A DNA stretch of 42,201 nt, taken from contig NZ_NIBG01000031.1 in the NCBI RefSeq assembly GCF_002270055.1, positions 1 through 42,201 on the forward strand, given 5' to 3'. Position 1 is the first letter of the stretch. The number at the start of each line of letters is the position of its first letter. A program made the translations under genes and the position numbers. Positions 24,579 through 33,383 of the stretch are shown here, one piece after another. The stretch comes from Anaeromicrobium sediminis. GTDB lineage: Bacteria > Bacillota > Clostridia > Peptostreptococcales > Thermotaleaceae. The notes below the pieces were generated by a model that saw only the letters and a program-made list of their open reading frames with translations, was not told where the DNA came from and made no database searches.

Positions 24579-25835
24579 TTATTTTGCTCTGTTTAATACT
24601 AAGTTAAGAACAATTCCTGTTATAGCCGCTAAGCTTAAACCTTGGATTTTAACTGTTTCAGTTATTGTTATAGCTAGAGATACGCCAAACTGTTTTTCTA
24701 TATACGCTCCACCTAATCCCATTATTATGATTGTTGCCATAATTATTATGTTTTTTCCGTTTAATTTTACTTCTTCATTCTTTATTGTCTTAACCCCTAC
24801 TAGAGCAATCATACTGAATAATATTAAACTAATTCCTCCCATTACTGGAACTGGAATACTTCTTAAAAATCCACCTACTTTTGAAATGAATCCTAATGCC
24901 ACTGCTAGTACCGCTGCTAATCTCAAGATTGATGGATCATAGTTTTTAGTTAAGGCCAATACTCCTGTGTTTTCTCCGTAAGTTGTGTTAGCTGGTCCAC
25001 CAATGAACCCTGCAAATAATGTTGCAAGTCCATCTCCAAGTAATGTTCTATTAAGACCTGGGTCTTGAATAAAGTTTTCTCCTACTACTTGACCATTTGT
25101 AGTTATATCTCCTATATGTTCCATAAATACAGCTATTACTATAGGAGCTATTACTGATATGGCACCCATATGAAACTTAGGTAAAGTAAAATTAGGTATC
25201 ATTATGAATTTAGAATCTAATATTAAGCTTGTATCCACAATTCCCATTCCTAAAGAAATTGCATATCCACATAATACTGCTATTAATATACTACATTGTT
25301 TTACTAGTCCCTTACCCTTAAATCTTATTAGTAAAGATATTCCTAGAGTTGTAGCTGCTATCATTAAATTGTTAGATGCCATAGAAAATGCTACAGGCAC
25401 TAGGTTAAGTCCTATAACCATAATCATAGGTCCTACTACAACTGGAGGCAGAAAATACTTAATCTTCTCAACTCCAATTTTTCTTACAACAAAGGACATG
25501 ATTACATATAATAATCCAGCAACGATTATTCCACCTTGTGCATAGGAAAGATCACCGCCAAACATTTCTCTTACTGTTATTATTCCTGAAATAAATGCAA
25601 AGGACGAACCTAAAAATACTGGTACTTTCCCTTTAGTGGTTAAATGAAATATTAAGGTTCCACAACCTGCTGCAACTAGTGCTACCGATGGATCTAGCCC
25701 TGTTAACATTGGTACTAGGACAGTTGCACCAAACATGGCTATTAAATGTTGTAATGCTAGTATTATTTTTTTCAGGTCAATACTTGTCCCTTCTTTTTTT
25801 ATTGCCTTTGACATTCTTAAAGTATTTTCTGACAT
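24579..25835 (-). CDS. uraA: Uracil permease (NCS2 family)
   Basis: The 418-residue membrane protein has about twelve to fourteen hydrophobic segments. NCS2 features: QHLIAMFGATVLVPMLTGLDP split around residues 28-48, GSSFAFISG, HIGDITTNGQVVGENF (the UraA family substrate loop), GGPANTTYGENTGVLALT, and a late PVPVMGGISLILFSMIALVG. It carries uracil into the cell with a proton. The tandem PyrR attenuators in its leader make a pyrimidine substrate nearly certain rather than xanthine. Confidence 0.94.
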   Translation of the reverse strand: MSENTLRMSKAIKKEGTSIDLKKIILALQHLIAMFGATVLVPMLTGLDPSVALVAAGCGTLIFHLTTKGKVPVFLGSSFAFISGIITVREMFGGDLSYAQGGIIVAGLLYVIMSFVVRKIGVEKIKYFLPPVVVGPMIMVIGLNLVPVAFSMASNNLMIAATTLGISLLIRFKGKGLVKQCSILIAVLCGYAISLGMGIVDTSLILDSKFIMIPNFTLPKFHMGAISVIAPIVIAVFMEHIGDITTNGQVVGENFIQDPGLNRTLLGDGLATLFAGFIGGPANTTYGENTGVLALTKNYDPSILRLAAVLAVALGFISKVGGFLRSIPVPVMGGISLILFSMIALVGVKTIKNEEVKLNGKNIIIMATIIIMGLGGAYIEKQFGVSLAITITETVKIQGLSLAAITGIVLNLVLNRAK

Positions 25836-25864
25836 AAAAAAACCTCCCTTTTTTAGTTACCTTT

Positions 25865-25919
25865 AAAAAGGAGAATTCCCATTCTCCCCTTTTCAGCCTC
25901 ACAGGACTGAATTAAAAGG
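25865..25919 (-). promoter_or_regulatory. pyrR site: PyrR-binding attenuator, gene-proximal copy
   Basis: Minus-strand TTCAGTCCTGTGAGGCTGAAAAGG matches the PyrR anti-antiterminator loop (UCCxGUGAGGCU then GAAAAGG), followed at once by the terminator GGAGAAT-GGG-ATTCTCC with TTTTT. PyrR with UMP should stabilise the site and allow termination 30 bases before the uraA start. Confidence 0.88.
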
Positions 25920-25972
25920 CTAGATTCAATTTTCTAATTTCCTTTAAAATATTATTCCTTAAAATTTTATAT

Positions 25973-26000
25973 AAAAAAAACTTCTTGGACTGCAAGAAGT
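25973..26000 (-). terminator. Second terminator in the uraA leader
   Basis: Minus-strand stem ACTTCTTG-CAGTC-CAAGAAGT followed by TTTTTTT. It lies between the two PyrR attenuators and has no PyrR site of its own. Confidence 0.85.
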
Positions 26001-26008
26001 TTATAGCA

Positions 26009-26073
26009 TAAAAAAGCATAGAAAGATTCTATGTTCTACCATATAACTCTTGCCAATCTCACAGGATTGATTT
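26009..26073 (-). promoter_or_regulatory. pyrR site: PyrR-binding attenuator, promoter-proximal copy
   Basis: Minus-strand ATCAATCCTGTGAGATTGGCAAGAG is the PyrR loop with the stem TCAATC/GATTGG, followed by the terminator CATAGAA-TCT-TTCTATG with CTTTTTT. It differs in sequence from the gene-proximal copy except for the conserved CCTGTGAG core, so it is not a recent duplication. Confidence 0.87.
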
Positions 26074-26094
26074 AAAGACTATTTCTAATTTTGT

Positions 26095-26123
26095 ATTATA
26101 TCACTTATTTAAATTAAAAGCAA
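26095..26123 (-). promoter_or_regulatory. Promoter of the uracil permease gene
   Basis: TTGCTT (26118-26123), 17-base spacer, TATAAT (26095-26100) on the minus strand; the leader to the uraA start is about 250 bases. Confidence 0.78.
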
Positions 26124-26274
26124 TACTATAATAAAGACTTTTGTGAAAAAAGATGTTATAATATATAAAGTATTGTAGAATAAAGAATTAAATTTTTAGT
26201 TAATTCTTATCCTACCAATGAAATTTTCATATTTCAATTATAATACAGACTTAATTTTCAAGGGAGAGTTTTTT

Positions 26275-26583
26275 ATGAACAATACAAATGAAATGGTAAA
26301 ATACGTAAAGTTAAATGATGACAAGAAAATAGAAATATGTGTAGATGAATCTTTCACACTATTTTTACAAGACCCTAGCATTGTGGCTATGATTGAGCAA
26401 AGTTGTAAATCTTTATTGGAAAATAAATTTATAAATTTGCATATAAATGGTAATACTTCATTTATTACAGTTGAATCAGGAACTGAACAAGCCTCTTTAG
26501 AATTAGTTAATAATGAGTTAATCCAAGGAATTCAAATGGCCATGGCCTTTTTATCACAAATGGGAACTGATAGCTTAGCATAA
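26275..26583 (+). CDS. Small hypothetical protein, 102 residues
   Basis: Not recognised. The protein is acidic and soluble, with alternating strand-like segments (KKIEICVDESFTLFLQD, FINLHINGNTSFITVESG) and a C-terminal helix (LIQGIQMAMAFLSQMG). The frame is open from 26218, but AGGGAGAG lies 8 bases before the ATG at 26275, which is taken as the start. It precedes the penicillin-binding protein gene on the same strand but is separated from it by a hairpin and a new promoter. Confidence 0.65.
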   Translation: MNNTNEMVKYVKLNDDKKIEICVDESFTLFLQDPSIVAMIEQSCKSLLENKFINLHINGNTSFITVESGTEQASLELVNNELIQGIQMAMAFLSQMGTDSLA

Positions 26584-26599
26584 TATGCTAAGCTTTATC
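26571..26599 (+). terminator. Hairpin at the end of the 102-residue gene
   Basis: Perfect palindrome GCTTAGCATAATATGCTAAGC overlapping the last codons and stop; only TTTATCC follows, so it is a weak terminator or an mRNA-end stabiliser. Confidence 0.6.
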
Positions 26600-26615
26600 C
26601 ATATTACGAATAAAA

Positions 26616-26644
26616 TTAACATATTCATATACATATGCTATAAT
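26616..26644 (+). promoter_or_regulatory. Promoter of the penicillin-binding protein gene
   Basis: TTAACA (26616-26621), 17-base spacer, TATAAT (26639-26644), about 100 bases before the start codon. Confidence 0.78.
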
Positions 26645-26752
26645 GAGGTGTAAGTGTGCCATATTTTAATATGGATTTATAAAACTTCATATTATTAATA
26701 AAGTTTAACAGGGATCTTTACAAGGTTGCGCTTCTTATTTAGGAGGGATTTA

Positions 26753-29656
26753 ATGTCTGATAATAACAACAACGCAGAAAAAAGGCGTTCTAATAAAAAG
26801 AAAGGTACCAAAAAGAAAAAGCTTAGCTTTTTTAGGCTATTTATAATAATTACCTTATTATGCGCTTTTATAGGAACTGGAATAGTTGGCGGAATGGTTT
26901 ATGCCGTTATCAAGTCTAGCCCAGAAGTTGACTTTTCCCAGATGGGAACACTACTAAACGAGAATTCATTCATATTAGATGATAATGGTGAGTTAGTAGA
27001 AAAGGTGAAAAGTGACAGCTTAAGAACAATAGTAAAATACGATAAGATTCCTGAAAATGTTATAAATGCTTTTTTGGCCATAGAAGATAGATCATTCTTT
27101 GACCATAGGGGTATTAATCCAAAGAGAATTGTAGGTGCTTTCGTAGAAAATGTAAAAGCTGGTGCTGCTGTTCAAGGTGGTAGTACTATAACCCAACAAT
27201 TAGTTAAAAACTTATATTTAACTAATGAAAAAAGTCTAGAAAGAAAAATAAAAGAAGCCTATTATTCCATAACAATGGAAAACGAACTTACTAAAGAGCA
27301 AATTTTAGAAGCATACTTAAACACAGCATATTTAGGTGGAGGAGCTAAAGGAGTCCAAGGAGCGTCCTATTTCTATTTTTCAAAGGATGTATCAGAGTTA
27401 GATTTAGCCGAAGCTGCATTAATAGCAGGTATAACTAAAAACCCATCTAAATATTCTCCACTAAAAACATTAAAAAAAGAAGATGTGGACCCTAAAAAAC
27501 ATTTAGTCTTAGATGATAGCGATCAATTGTATACTATAGTTTACGATGATCGATATAGACCAAGACAAGAGTTAGTTTTATCCATAATGAAAAGTGAAGG
27601 CATGATTACACAGGAAGAATATGATAAAGCTATAAATGAAGATATGGCTGACCATCTTAAACCTGGAAAATCTAGTACCTTCGGTATATCTTCATATTTT
27701 ACTGACAAAGTAAAATATGACGTAATTGAAGCTTTACAGGAACAACTTAATGTATCTCCCCAAGACGCAAGTGATATGTTATACAATAAGGGACTTAGAA
27801 TTCACACTACTTTAGATGTTAATATGCAAAAAATAGTTGAAGCTGAGTACAAAAAAAGTGCTAACTTCCCATCATTAATATCTAGAAAAAATTCTGCTGG
27901 AGATATATTAGCTAAAAACAATAGTGTATTACTTTACAAAAAAGGTAATTTAATAAACTCAGCTAAAGAATTGATTATTCCTAAATCTGATTACACTTAT
28001 GACTCTAATGGAAATTTAGTATTGAATAAAAATAAAAGATTTAACTTCTATACATCTAAAAAGGATGGACAGGTAGTAGATATCATAGTTAAGCTAAAGG
28101 ATGCCTATGTGGAGAATGGAAATAAGGAATACTTAATTCTAAAGGGAGGAAATTTAAATATCCCTTCTGAGTATAAATCCTTTGATTCAAATAATAATTT
28201 AGTAATAAACAAGTCCTTCTTCTCTTCATATGGAGATTTTGCTAAAAAGGACGGAAATGGAAATTTATTAGTATCTAAAAAATATTATTATTTAAGTGAT
28301 AATGGTGCTATTCAACCTCAATCAGCTATGGTTATAATCGATCCTCGCACAGGACACATTAAAGCTTTAGTTGGGGGTAGAGATATAAAAGGACAAAAGC
28401 TTTATAACAGGGCTTTAAATCCTAGACCTCCTGGTTCTGCCATAAAACCTATTGGCGTTTATACACCAGCCATAGATAACGGTTGGACAGCAGCCACCAT
28501 AGTTGACGATATCCCTCGCTATGAACCAAGTGGTAAAATGTGGCCTAAGAACTGGTATAAGGATAGATTTAAAGGTTTATCTACCATAAGGCAAGCATTA
28601 CAGCTTTCCATGAATGTAGTTGCCGTTAAAGTTGGTGAGCAAGTGGGAGTTAATACGAGTATAGATTATTTGAAGAAAATGGGAATATCTACAATAGTAG
28701 AAAAGGGACGCTATAACGATATGAACTTAGCTGCCGTTGCCTTAGGTGGTATGACAAAGGGTATTAGCCCATTAGAACTTACTGCTGCTTATGGAAGTTT
28801 AGCTAATGAAGGTGTTTATATAGAACCTGTATCCTTTACTAAAGTAACGGATAAAGATGGTAATATAATAATTGAAAATACACCTACTAAAAATCGTGTT
28901 GTTTCACCTCAAGTAGCATTTGTTATGACAGATATGCTAAAAAGCGTTGTATCTGGGGGAACGGCAACTCGTGCCAAATTTGAACCTTCTAATAGTAAGA
29001 TTCCTGTAGCAGGAAAAACAGGAACTACTTCAGACAACTACGATGCTTGGTTTGCTGGGTATACCCCTTATTATGTGGGTGCCGTTTGGATAGGTAATGA
29101 TATACAAATGAAATTAAATCAAGGTAGTTCTGTAAGTACTCAACTTTGGCAAAATGTTATGAGCAAGATTCATAAAAACTTGCCTGACAAAAACTTTAAA
29201 AAGCCAGATGGAATTGTTGCAGTAGCTGTTGACAGAGTATCTGGAAAATTACCTACACAATTAAGCTATAGAGATCCTAAACTAGGAGAAAAGTCTGTAA
29301 TATATGAATATTTCATTTCAGGAACTCAACCTACTGAATATGATGAAGTTCACGTAGAGTTAGAGGTCGATACTTCTACTAATAAGTTAGCTGGACCTAA
29401 TTGTCCTCCTACTTTAATAGAAAAACGAGTATTTAGAAAAAGACCTATTCCTTATATGCCAGAAGCAAATAATGGAATAGTTCCTACAGATTATATATAT
29501 GAAGCTCCAACTGAAGCCTGTGATGTTCATGTGGTGCCGGAAAATAATAATTCCATATTTGACAATCTAATCTTCCCACTTACTGGAGATGATGATAATA
29601 ACAATAATGATGATAGTGAAGTAACATTACCAGATGGCGTTACCGTATCAGAATAA
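26753..29656 (+). CDS. Class A penicillin-binding protein (bifunctional)
   Basis: The 967-residue protein polymerises and cross-links peptidoglycan at the outer membrane face. Order: Lys-rich cytoplasmic head (with several NKKK repeats), one membrane anchor (about 26-52), glycosyltransferase domain with the catalytic Glu near 111 (AIEDRSFFDHRG) and GGSTITQQLVKNLYL, then an insert of about 130 residues, then the transpeptidase domain with S562 in GSAIK, SMN, and K755 in AGKTGTT. The C-terminal tail is Asn/Asp-rich (DDDNNNNDDS). Start at 26753 chosen after AGGAGGG. The insert between the two domains (YKKGNLINSAKEL to SDNGAIQP) carries internally similar segments with SNGNLVLNK-type motifs. Confidence 0.94.
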   Translation: MSDNNNNAEKRRSNKKKGTKKKKLSFFRLFIIITLLCAFIGTGIVGGMVYAVIKSSPEVDFSQMGTLLNENSFILDDNGELVEKVKSDSLRTIVKYDKIPENVINAFLAIEDRSFFDHRGINPKRIVGAFVENVKAGAAVQGGSTITQQLVKNLYLTNEKSLERKIKEAYYSITMENELTKEQILEAYLNTAYLGGGAKGVQGASYFYFSKDVSELDLAEAALIAGITKNPSKYSPLKTLKKEDVDPKKHLVLDDSDQLYTIVYDDRYRPRQELVLSIMKSEGMITQEEYDKAINEDMADHLKPGKSSTFGISSYFTDKVKYDVIEALQEQLNVSPQDASDMLYNKGLRIHTTLDVNMQKIVEAEYKKSANFPSLISRKNSAGDILAKNNSVLLYKKGNLINSAKELIIPKSDYTYDSNGNLVLNKNKRFNFYTSKKDGQVVDIIVKLKDAYVENGNKEYLILKGGNLNIPSEYKSFDSNNNLVINKSFFSSYGDFAKKDGNGNLLVSKKYYYLSDNGAIQPQSAMVIIDPRTGHIKALVGGRDIKGQKLYNRALNPRPPGSAIKPIGVYTPAIDNGWTAATIVDDIPRYEPSGKMWPKNWYKDRFKGLSTIRQALQLSMNVVAVKVGEQVGVNTSIDYLKKMGISTIVEKGRYNDMNLAAVALGGMTKGISPLELTAAYGSLANEGVYIEPVSFTKVTDKDGNIIIENTPTKNRVVSPQVAFVMTDMLKSVVSGGTATRAKFEPSNSKIPVAGKTGTTSDNYDAWFAGYTPYYVGAVWIGNDIQMKLNQGSSVSTQLWQNVMSKIHKNLPDKNFKKPDGIVAVAVDRVSGKLPTQLSYRDPKLGEKSVIYEYFISGTQPTEYDEVHVELEVDTSTNKLAGPNCPPTLIEKRVFRKRPIPYMPEANNGIVPTDYIYEAPTEACDVHVVPENNNSIFDNLIFPLTGDDDNNNNDDSEVTLPDGVTVSE

Positions 29657-29689
29657 AAAAAAGGAGACTTTCAAAAGTCTCCTTTTTAA
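29654..29689 (+). terminator. Bidirectional terminator between the PBP gene and the spoVA operon
   Basis: Stem AAAGGAGACTTT/AAGTCTCCTTTTT with T-runs on both strands, placed between two convergent units. Confidence 0.88.
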
Positions 29690-29693
29690 CATT

Positions 29694-30263
29694 CTATATA
29701 TTATATCCATTCTTCTTTAGTATTTCTTCCATGGCCTTTGTAACTATAGGAGCACCTATTTCCACATTATCTCTTCCATGCATTTTCCCTATGTCCCCTA
29801 CACCTACAACTACCGGAATATTATTACATTTATCTATAATATCTACTGTATCTCCATAAAGTATATCATCATTAGTTTCATCACCTTGTTTATCTACTGC
29901 TCCCTTATATATTTGTCCTTGGCCAGTTACTGAAAAATCAACTTTTATCCCCTCCACACCTGGAGTATTTGCTGCAACTGCCACAACACCTAAAATCTCT
30001 ATCTCTGGGTGATTGGCCAACTCATACAATGCCATTTCTCCTGCGGCAGTTCCTGAGTCCCCCATATCATCAACCATAACTACAACGGGATCATGTTTTG
30101 CGGTTTTTACTAAATTAACAATTTCACTACCTGTAATAGGAGTTGGATTTCCACCAGAACGTGATATACATCTGCCTCCTATATTTCTTGCCGCTTCCTC
30201 CACTGCCCTTTGTGCCACTGAATCACCATCAGTTACTAATATTACCTTTCTTTTTTTATCCAT
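29694..30263 (-). CDS. spoVAEA: Stage V sporulation protein AEa
   Basis: A 189-residue soluble protein matching B. subtilis SpoVAEa: RKVILVTDGDSVAQRAVEEAA near the start, GGRCISRSGGNPTPI, DPVVVMVDDMGDSG, EILGVVAVAANT, and VVGVGDIGKM towards the end. It lacks membrane segments. It is the last gene of the spoVA operon; SpoVA proteins import dipicolinic acid into the spore core and release it on germination. The specific role of AEa is not established. No spoVAF follows. Confidence 0.9.
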   Translation of the reverse strand: MDKKRKVILVTDGDSVAQRAVEEAARNIGGRCISRSGGNPTPITGSEIVNLVKTAKHDPVVVMVDDMGDSGTAAGEMALYELANHPEIEILGVVAVAANTPGVEGIKVDFSVTGQGQIYKGAVDKQGDETNDDILYGDTVDIIDKCNNIPVVVGVGDIGKMHGRDNVEIGAPIVTKAMEEILKKNGYNI

Positions 30264-30281
30264 ATATAATACCTCTCTTAA

Positions 30282-30638
30282 CTATTTTTTAGCTTTAGGT
30301 GTAAATATAACTGCCATGAGATAACCAAAGACAATAGCAGCTGCAACACCTCCTGCAGTGGCCTGAACACCTCCAGTAAATGCTCCTAATATACCCTTTT
30401 CACTAGTTGCCTTTATGGCTCCTTTAGCCAAGGCATATCCAAAACCTGGTAATGGTACAGTTGCTCCTGCTCCTCCAAAGTCTGCTAGGGGCTCATAAAT
30501 GCCTATCCCTCCTAATATTACTCCTGATGTTACAAATATGACTAAAATATGTGATGGGGTAAGTTTTGTACCGTCCATTAGTAATTGTCCAATTACACAA
30601 ATGATTCCCCCTACTAAAAATACTCTCATATATTCCAT
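30282..30638 (-). CDS. spoVAEB: Stage V sporulation protein AEb (dipicolinate channel)
   Basis: The 118-residue membrane protein has four hydrophobic segments and the SpoVAEb/AC signatures CVIGQLL, GGIGIYEPLADFGGAGATVPLPGFG and ATGGVQATAGGV in parts. It probably forms the membrane channel with SpoVAC. Paralogous to spoVAC two genes upstream (shared GAGA(S/T)VP-type block). The gene is 12 bases after spoVAD. Confidence 0.93.
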   Translation of the reverse strand: MEYMRVFLVGGIICVIGQLLMDGTKLTPSHILVIFVTSGVILGGIGIYEPLADFGGAGATVPLPGFGYALAKGAIKATSEKGILGAFTGGVQATAGGVAAAIVFGYLMAVIFTPKAKK

Positions 30639-30650
30639 AGTTTCACCACC

Positions 30651-31667
30651 TTAAATTTCATTAGTAATGGATACTGCATGGGCAATTCCAGGTATGGTCT
30701 CACCCTGTTGACTACTAGTTGGTGATAGTAGGGCTCCTGTTGAAACTAGCAATACTCTATTATATTTTTTATTTAACATTTCCTTGTATATGTAACTACA
30801 AAATACAGATGCAGAGCAACCACAACCACTTCCCCCTGCATGGGTATCTTGTTTTTCACCATCAAATATTAATACTCCACAATCAGTATATACATCTTTA
30901 ACGTCAAATCCCTCATCCTTTAACATCTCTTCTGTAATCTCTTTTCCTATAAGACCTAAATCTCCAGTTATTATCAAATCATAATCCTTTGGTCTTAATC
31001 CTGTATCCTTAAAATGGGTACTTATGGTGTCCACAGCTGATGGTGCCATGGCAGCTCCCATATTATTTGCATCCTTTATACCCAAATCTACTACTTTCCC
31101 CGTAGTAACATGAGTTATTCTAGGACCCTTTCCCTTATTTGAAAGTATGGCAGCCCCTGTTCCTGTCACAGTCCATTGAGCAGTCATTGCCCTTTGATTT
31201 CCATGTTCTAATGGGTTTCTATATTGTCGTTCAGCTGAACAAAAATGACTAGATGTAACTGCTACTAGGTTATCTGCATAACCACCATCAATTAACATGG
31301 CTCCAAGGGATAAAGATTCTGCCATGGTTGAACAAGCTCCATATAATCCGAAAAATGGAATTTCTAAGGCCCTTGCTGAAAAGGTGGCAGCCATTAGTTG
31401 ATTTAATAAATCACCTGCTAATAGGTACTCTAGGTCTTTTATCTCTAATTTGCCATTTTGGGCTGCTAGCTTTACACATTCCCTTTGCATTTTACTTTCG
31501 CTCAATTCCCAGCTTTTTTCTCCATACAAATCATCTTGAAGAACCACATGAAAATGGTTTCCCAAAGGGCCTTCACCCTCTTTAGGGCCTACTATACTTG
31601 AAGTAGAAATTATATAAGGTGGATTAACAAATTCCACCGTTTGCTTTCCCTTTTTCTTTTCTGCCAA
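30651..31667 (-). CDS. spoVAD: Stage V sporulation protein AD (dipicolinate-binding)
   Basis: The 338-residue protein has a thiolase-like fold that binds dipicolinic acid. Typical SpoVAD segments: PPYIISTSSIVGPKEGEGPLG in parts near the start, the thiolase-like Cys in LYGACSTMAESL, SSHFCSAERQYR, QRAMTAQWTVTGTGAAIL in parts, DTHAGGSGCGCSA and a late GALLSP. It starts 13 bases after spoVAC. Length matches B. subtilis (338). Confidence 0.96.
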   Translation of the reverse strand: MAEKKKGKQTVEFVNPPYIISTSSIVGPKEGEGPLGNHFHVVLQDDLYGEKSWELSESKMQRECVKLAAQNGKLEIKDLEYLLAGDLLNQLMAATFSARALEIPFFGLYGACSTMAESLSLGAMLIDGGYADNLVAVTSSHFCSAERQYRNPLEHGNQRAMTAQWTVTGTGAAILSNKGKGPRITHVTTGKVVDLGIKDANNMGAAMAPSAVDTISTHFKDTGLRPKDYDLIITGDLGLIGKEITEEMLKDEGFDVKDVYTDCGVLIFDGEKQDTHAGGSGCGCSASVFCSYIYKEMLNKKYNRVLLVSTGALLSPTSSQQGETIPGIAHAVSITNEI

Positions 31668-31680
31668 CTTACTAGCCTCC

Positions 31681-32193
31681 TTATTTAGAGAATATAAAAT
31701 GAAGTAAACCTACAATAACAGAACTTCCAAAACCATATACGAGTACTGGTCCTGCCACATTAAACATTCTTGCTCCAACTCCAAATACATATCCTTCACG
31801 TTTAAATTCCATAGCTGGAGATACTATAGAATTGGAAAATCCGGTTATAGGTACTATGGACCCTGCTCCAGCTACCTTACCTAGTCTGTCGTAAAGTCCT
31901 AGTCCTGTAAAAAATGCTCCTAAAAAAACTAAGGTTATTGAAGTTGCTGTTGATGAATCCATTTTATCAAGGCCTAAACCTTTATATGAATTGTATATGA
32001 ACTGGCCTAGTGTACATATGAGACCACCTACTATAAATGCCCATGTACAATTTTTAAGGTATGTGGGCTTTGGAATCTTCCCCTCAACATATGTGACATA
32101 TTCTTCCTTCTTATTAATGGGTGGTTGTTGTTTTTTCTTATTAGTACTTTGTTGTTGTTTTTTCTTATTATTCCTTTTCCGTTTTTTTGCCAT
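31681..32193 (-). CDS. spoVAC: Stage V sporulation protein AC (dipicolinate channel)
   Basis: A 170-residue membrane protein with several hydrophobic segments. After an unusually Lys/Gln/Asn-rich cytoplasmic head (about 30 residues, KKRKRNNKKKQQQ and related) come the SpoVAC hallmarks AFIVGGLICTLGQ, GLGLYDRLGKVAGAGSIVPITGFSNS in parts and GARMFNVAGPVLVYG. The head is longer and more basic than in B. subtilis. AGGAGG precedes the ATG by 5 bases and overlaps the end of a 46-residue frame upstream. In studied species SpoVAC acts as a mechanosensitive channel. Confidence 0.96.
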   Translation of the reverse strand: MAKKRKRNNKKKQQQSTNKKKQQPPINKKEEYVTYVEGKIPKPTYLKNCTWAFIVGGLICTLGQFIYNSYKGLGLDKMDSSTATSITLVFLGAFFTGLGLYDRLGKVAGAGSIVPITGFSNSIVSPAMEFKREGYVFGVGARMFNVAGPVLVYGFGSSVIVGLLHFIFSK

Positions 32194-32202
32194 TTTATCC
32201 TC

Positions 32203-32343
32203 CTAATATTTCACTTGCTTTATCTTTACTGCTGTTTCATCATCAAATATACTATTTTTTATTTTGTCCATATTATTATTTTCTCTTTTTTCATTTATAA
32301 AATTAAATATATTTTCATTAAATTTTAAAGTAGTTTTTTCCAT
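32203..32343 (-). CDS. Small protein inside the spoVA operon, 46 residues
   Basis: A frame of 46 codons fills the 160-base space between spoVAB and spoVAC. It has a strong ribosome site (AAGGAGAGG, 6 bases before the ATG) and stops 9 bases before the spoVAC start. The product is charged and Asn/Lys-rich with no membrane segment (NFINEKRENNN, DDETAVKIKQVKY). B. subtilis has no gene here. I do not recognise it; tight packing and ribosome site argue for a real gene, while the biased composition is a caution. Confidence 0.6.
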   Translation of the reverse strand: MEKTTLKFNENIFNFINEKRENNNMDKIKNSIFDDETAVKIKQVKY

Positions 32344-32356
32344 ACTTATCCTCTCC

Positions 32357-32773
32357 TTAAGAGACTATATAAAACCAATATAAGAAAGATCCCATGACTT
32401 TTCCAAATATCAGTGCATAAAAAACATATTTTTCATAGCCATATAGGTTAAAAGTTTTTACTATTATGGGTATTACGTTTGTTATTTCCGTTAAGGCAGA
32501 GGCAAATAATCCCACATACAAGCCCATAAACAGTCCTGTTATGCCTACACCTATTGAAGAAATATTAAAACTTATATCTAATATATCTATTAAAACCATA
32601 CTTACTCCAGATATAATCATAGTATATTCATATACTCTTATATATTTTTCAGTATTAGTCAATTGAGCCAATCTTGGAACTATATCTAAAATAGTTATAA
32701 AGGCTATGAGGGCCGTTCCCACTACAACACCTTCTGAAAATCCTATTAAGCTACTTATTATGCCTACAATCAT
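32357..32773 (-). CDS. spoVAB: Stage V sporulation protein AB
   Basis: The 138-residue membrane protein has four hydrophobic segments and SpoVAB features SEGVVVGTALIAFITIL, DIVPRLAQLT and a late FGLYVG-like GLYVGLFASALTE. It sits 10 bases after spoVAA in the B. subtilis order. It is one of the two operon members not essential in all studied species. Confidence 0.92.
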   Translation of the reverse strand: MIVGIISSLIGFSEGVVVGTALIAFITILDIVPRLAQLTNTEKYIRVYEYTMIISGVSMVLIDILDISFNISSIGVGITGLFMGLYVGLFASALTEITNVIPIIVKTFNLYGYEKYVFYALIFGKVMGSFLYWFYIVS

Positions 32774-32783
32774 ACCTTTTCAC

Positions 32784-33383
32784 CTATTTTTTATTTAGCT
32801 TACTTCTCATAAAACTATTTACTTTTTTTCTGTATGAACTCATTTCCACTTCCATAGGACTTGGATCGCTACCATATTTATTGGGAACTATTTTATTAAA
32901 GAATAAAGCCATTCCCACTCCTATTCCTAAAGAATAGGGTATTTGAATAATTAAAGGACTTTCATTATGTACTCCTGTTAAAATTTCATATATGCGCATA
33001 TGAACATTTTTCATACTTATATCCTCATGAAAATTCATAATGGCTAATGATTCTCCTATAGCTAGTATTATTATTACTAATGATACCCGTAGTAATAATA
33101 AAAATTTAGACTCCTTCTTTTTTTTCTTGACTACGTTCACAAGGACCTCTTCATCATCTATAAAATGAATATCAATATGAGGTGTAGTGCTTATTATCTT
33201 ATTGGCCACTTCTGTTGGTGAAATTATTTCATAAAAATCCTCCTGGACTTTACCTATTGGTATAGCTTCCACCATTTCTTTAATTTCTTTCTTCCCTGCC
33301 ACATAGGCCACATCTTTTATTTTCAACTCTGCATTAGAGTCCTTGTCTATATTTTTTTTAAGTTGTATATATACTTTGTCCAT
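32784..33383 (-). CDS. spoVAA: Stage V sporulation protein AA
   Basis: A 199-residue protein with an N-terminal soluble domain (VYIQLKKNIDKD, VAYVAGKKEIKEMVEAIP in parts), a KKKKES basic patch, and two C-terminal hydrophobic segments (LLLLRVSLVIIILAIGESLAIMNF in parts, and IPYSLGIGVGMALFFNKI). It matches SpoVAA. The longest frame begins at 33395, but the ATG at 33383 has GGAGAAG at good spacing and is chosen. Its start overlaps the end of the 49-residue frame upstream. Confidence 0.9.
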   Translation of the reverse strand: MDKVYIQLKKNIDKDSNAELKIKDVAYVAGKKEIKEMVEAIPIGKVQEDFYEIISPTEVANKIISTTPHIDIHFIDDEEVLVNVVKKKKKESKFLLLLRVSLVIIILAIGESLAIMNFHEDISMKNVHMRIYEILTGVHNESPLIIQIPYSLGIGVGMALFFNKIVPNKYGSDPSPMEVEMSSYRKKVNSFMRSKLNKK

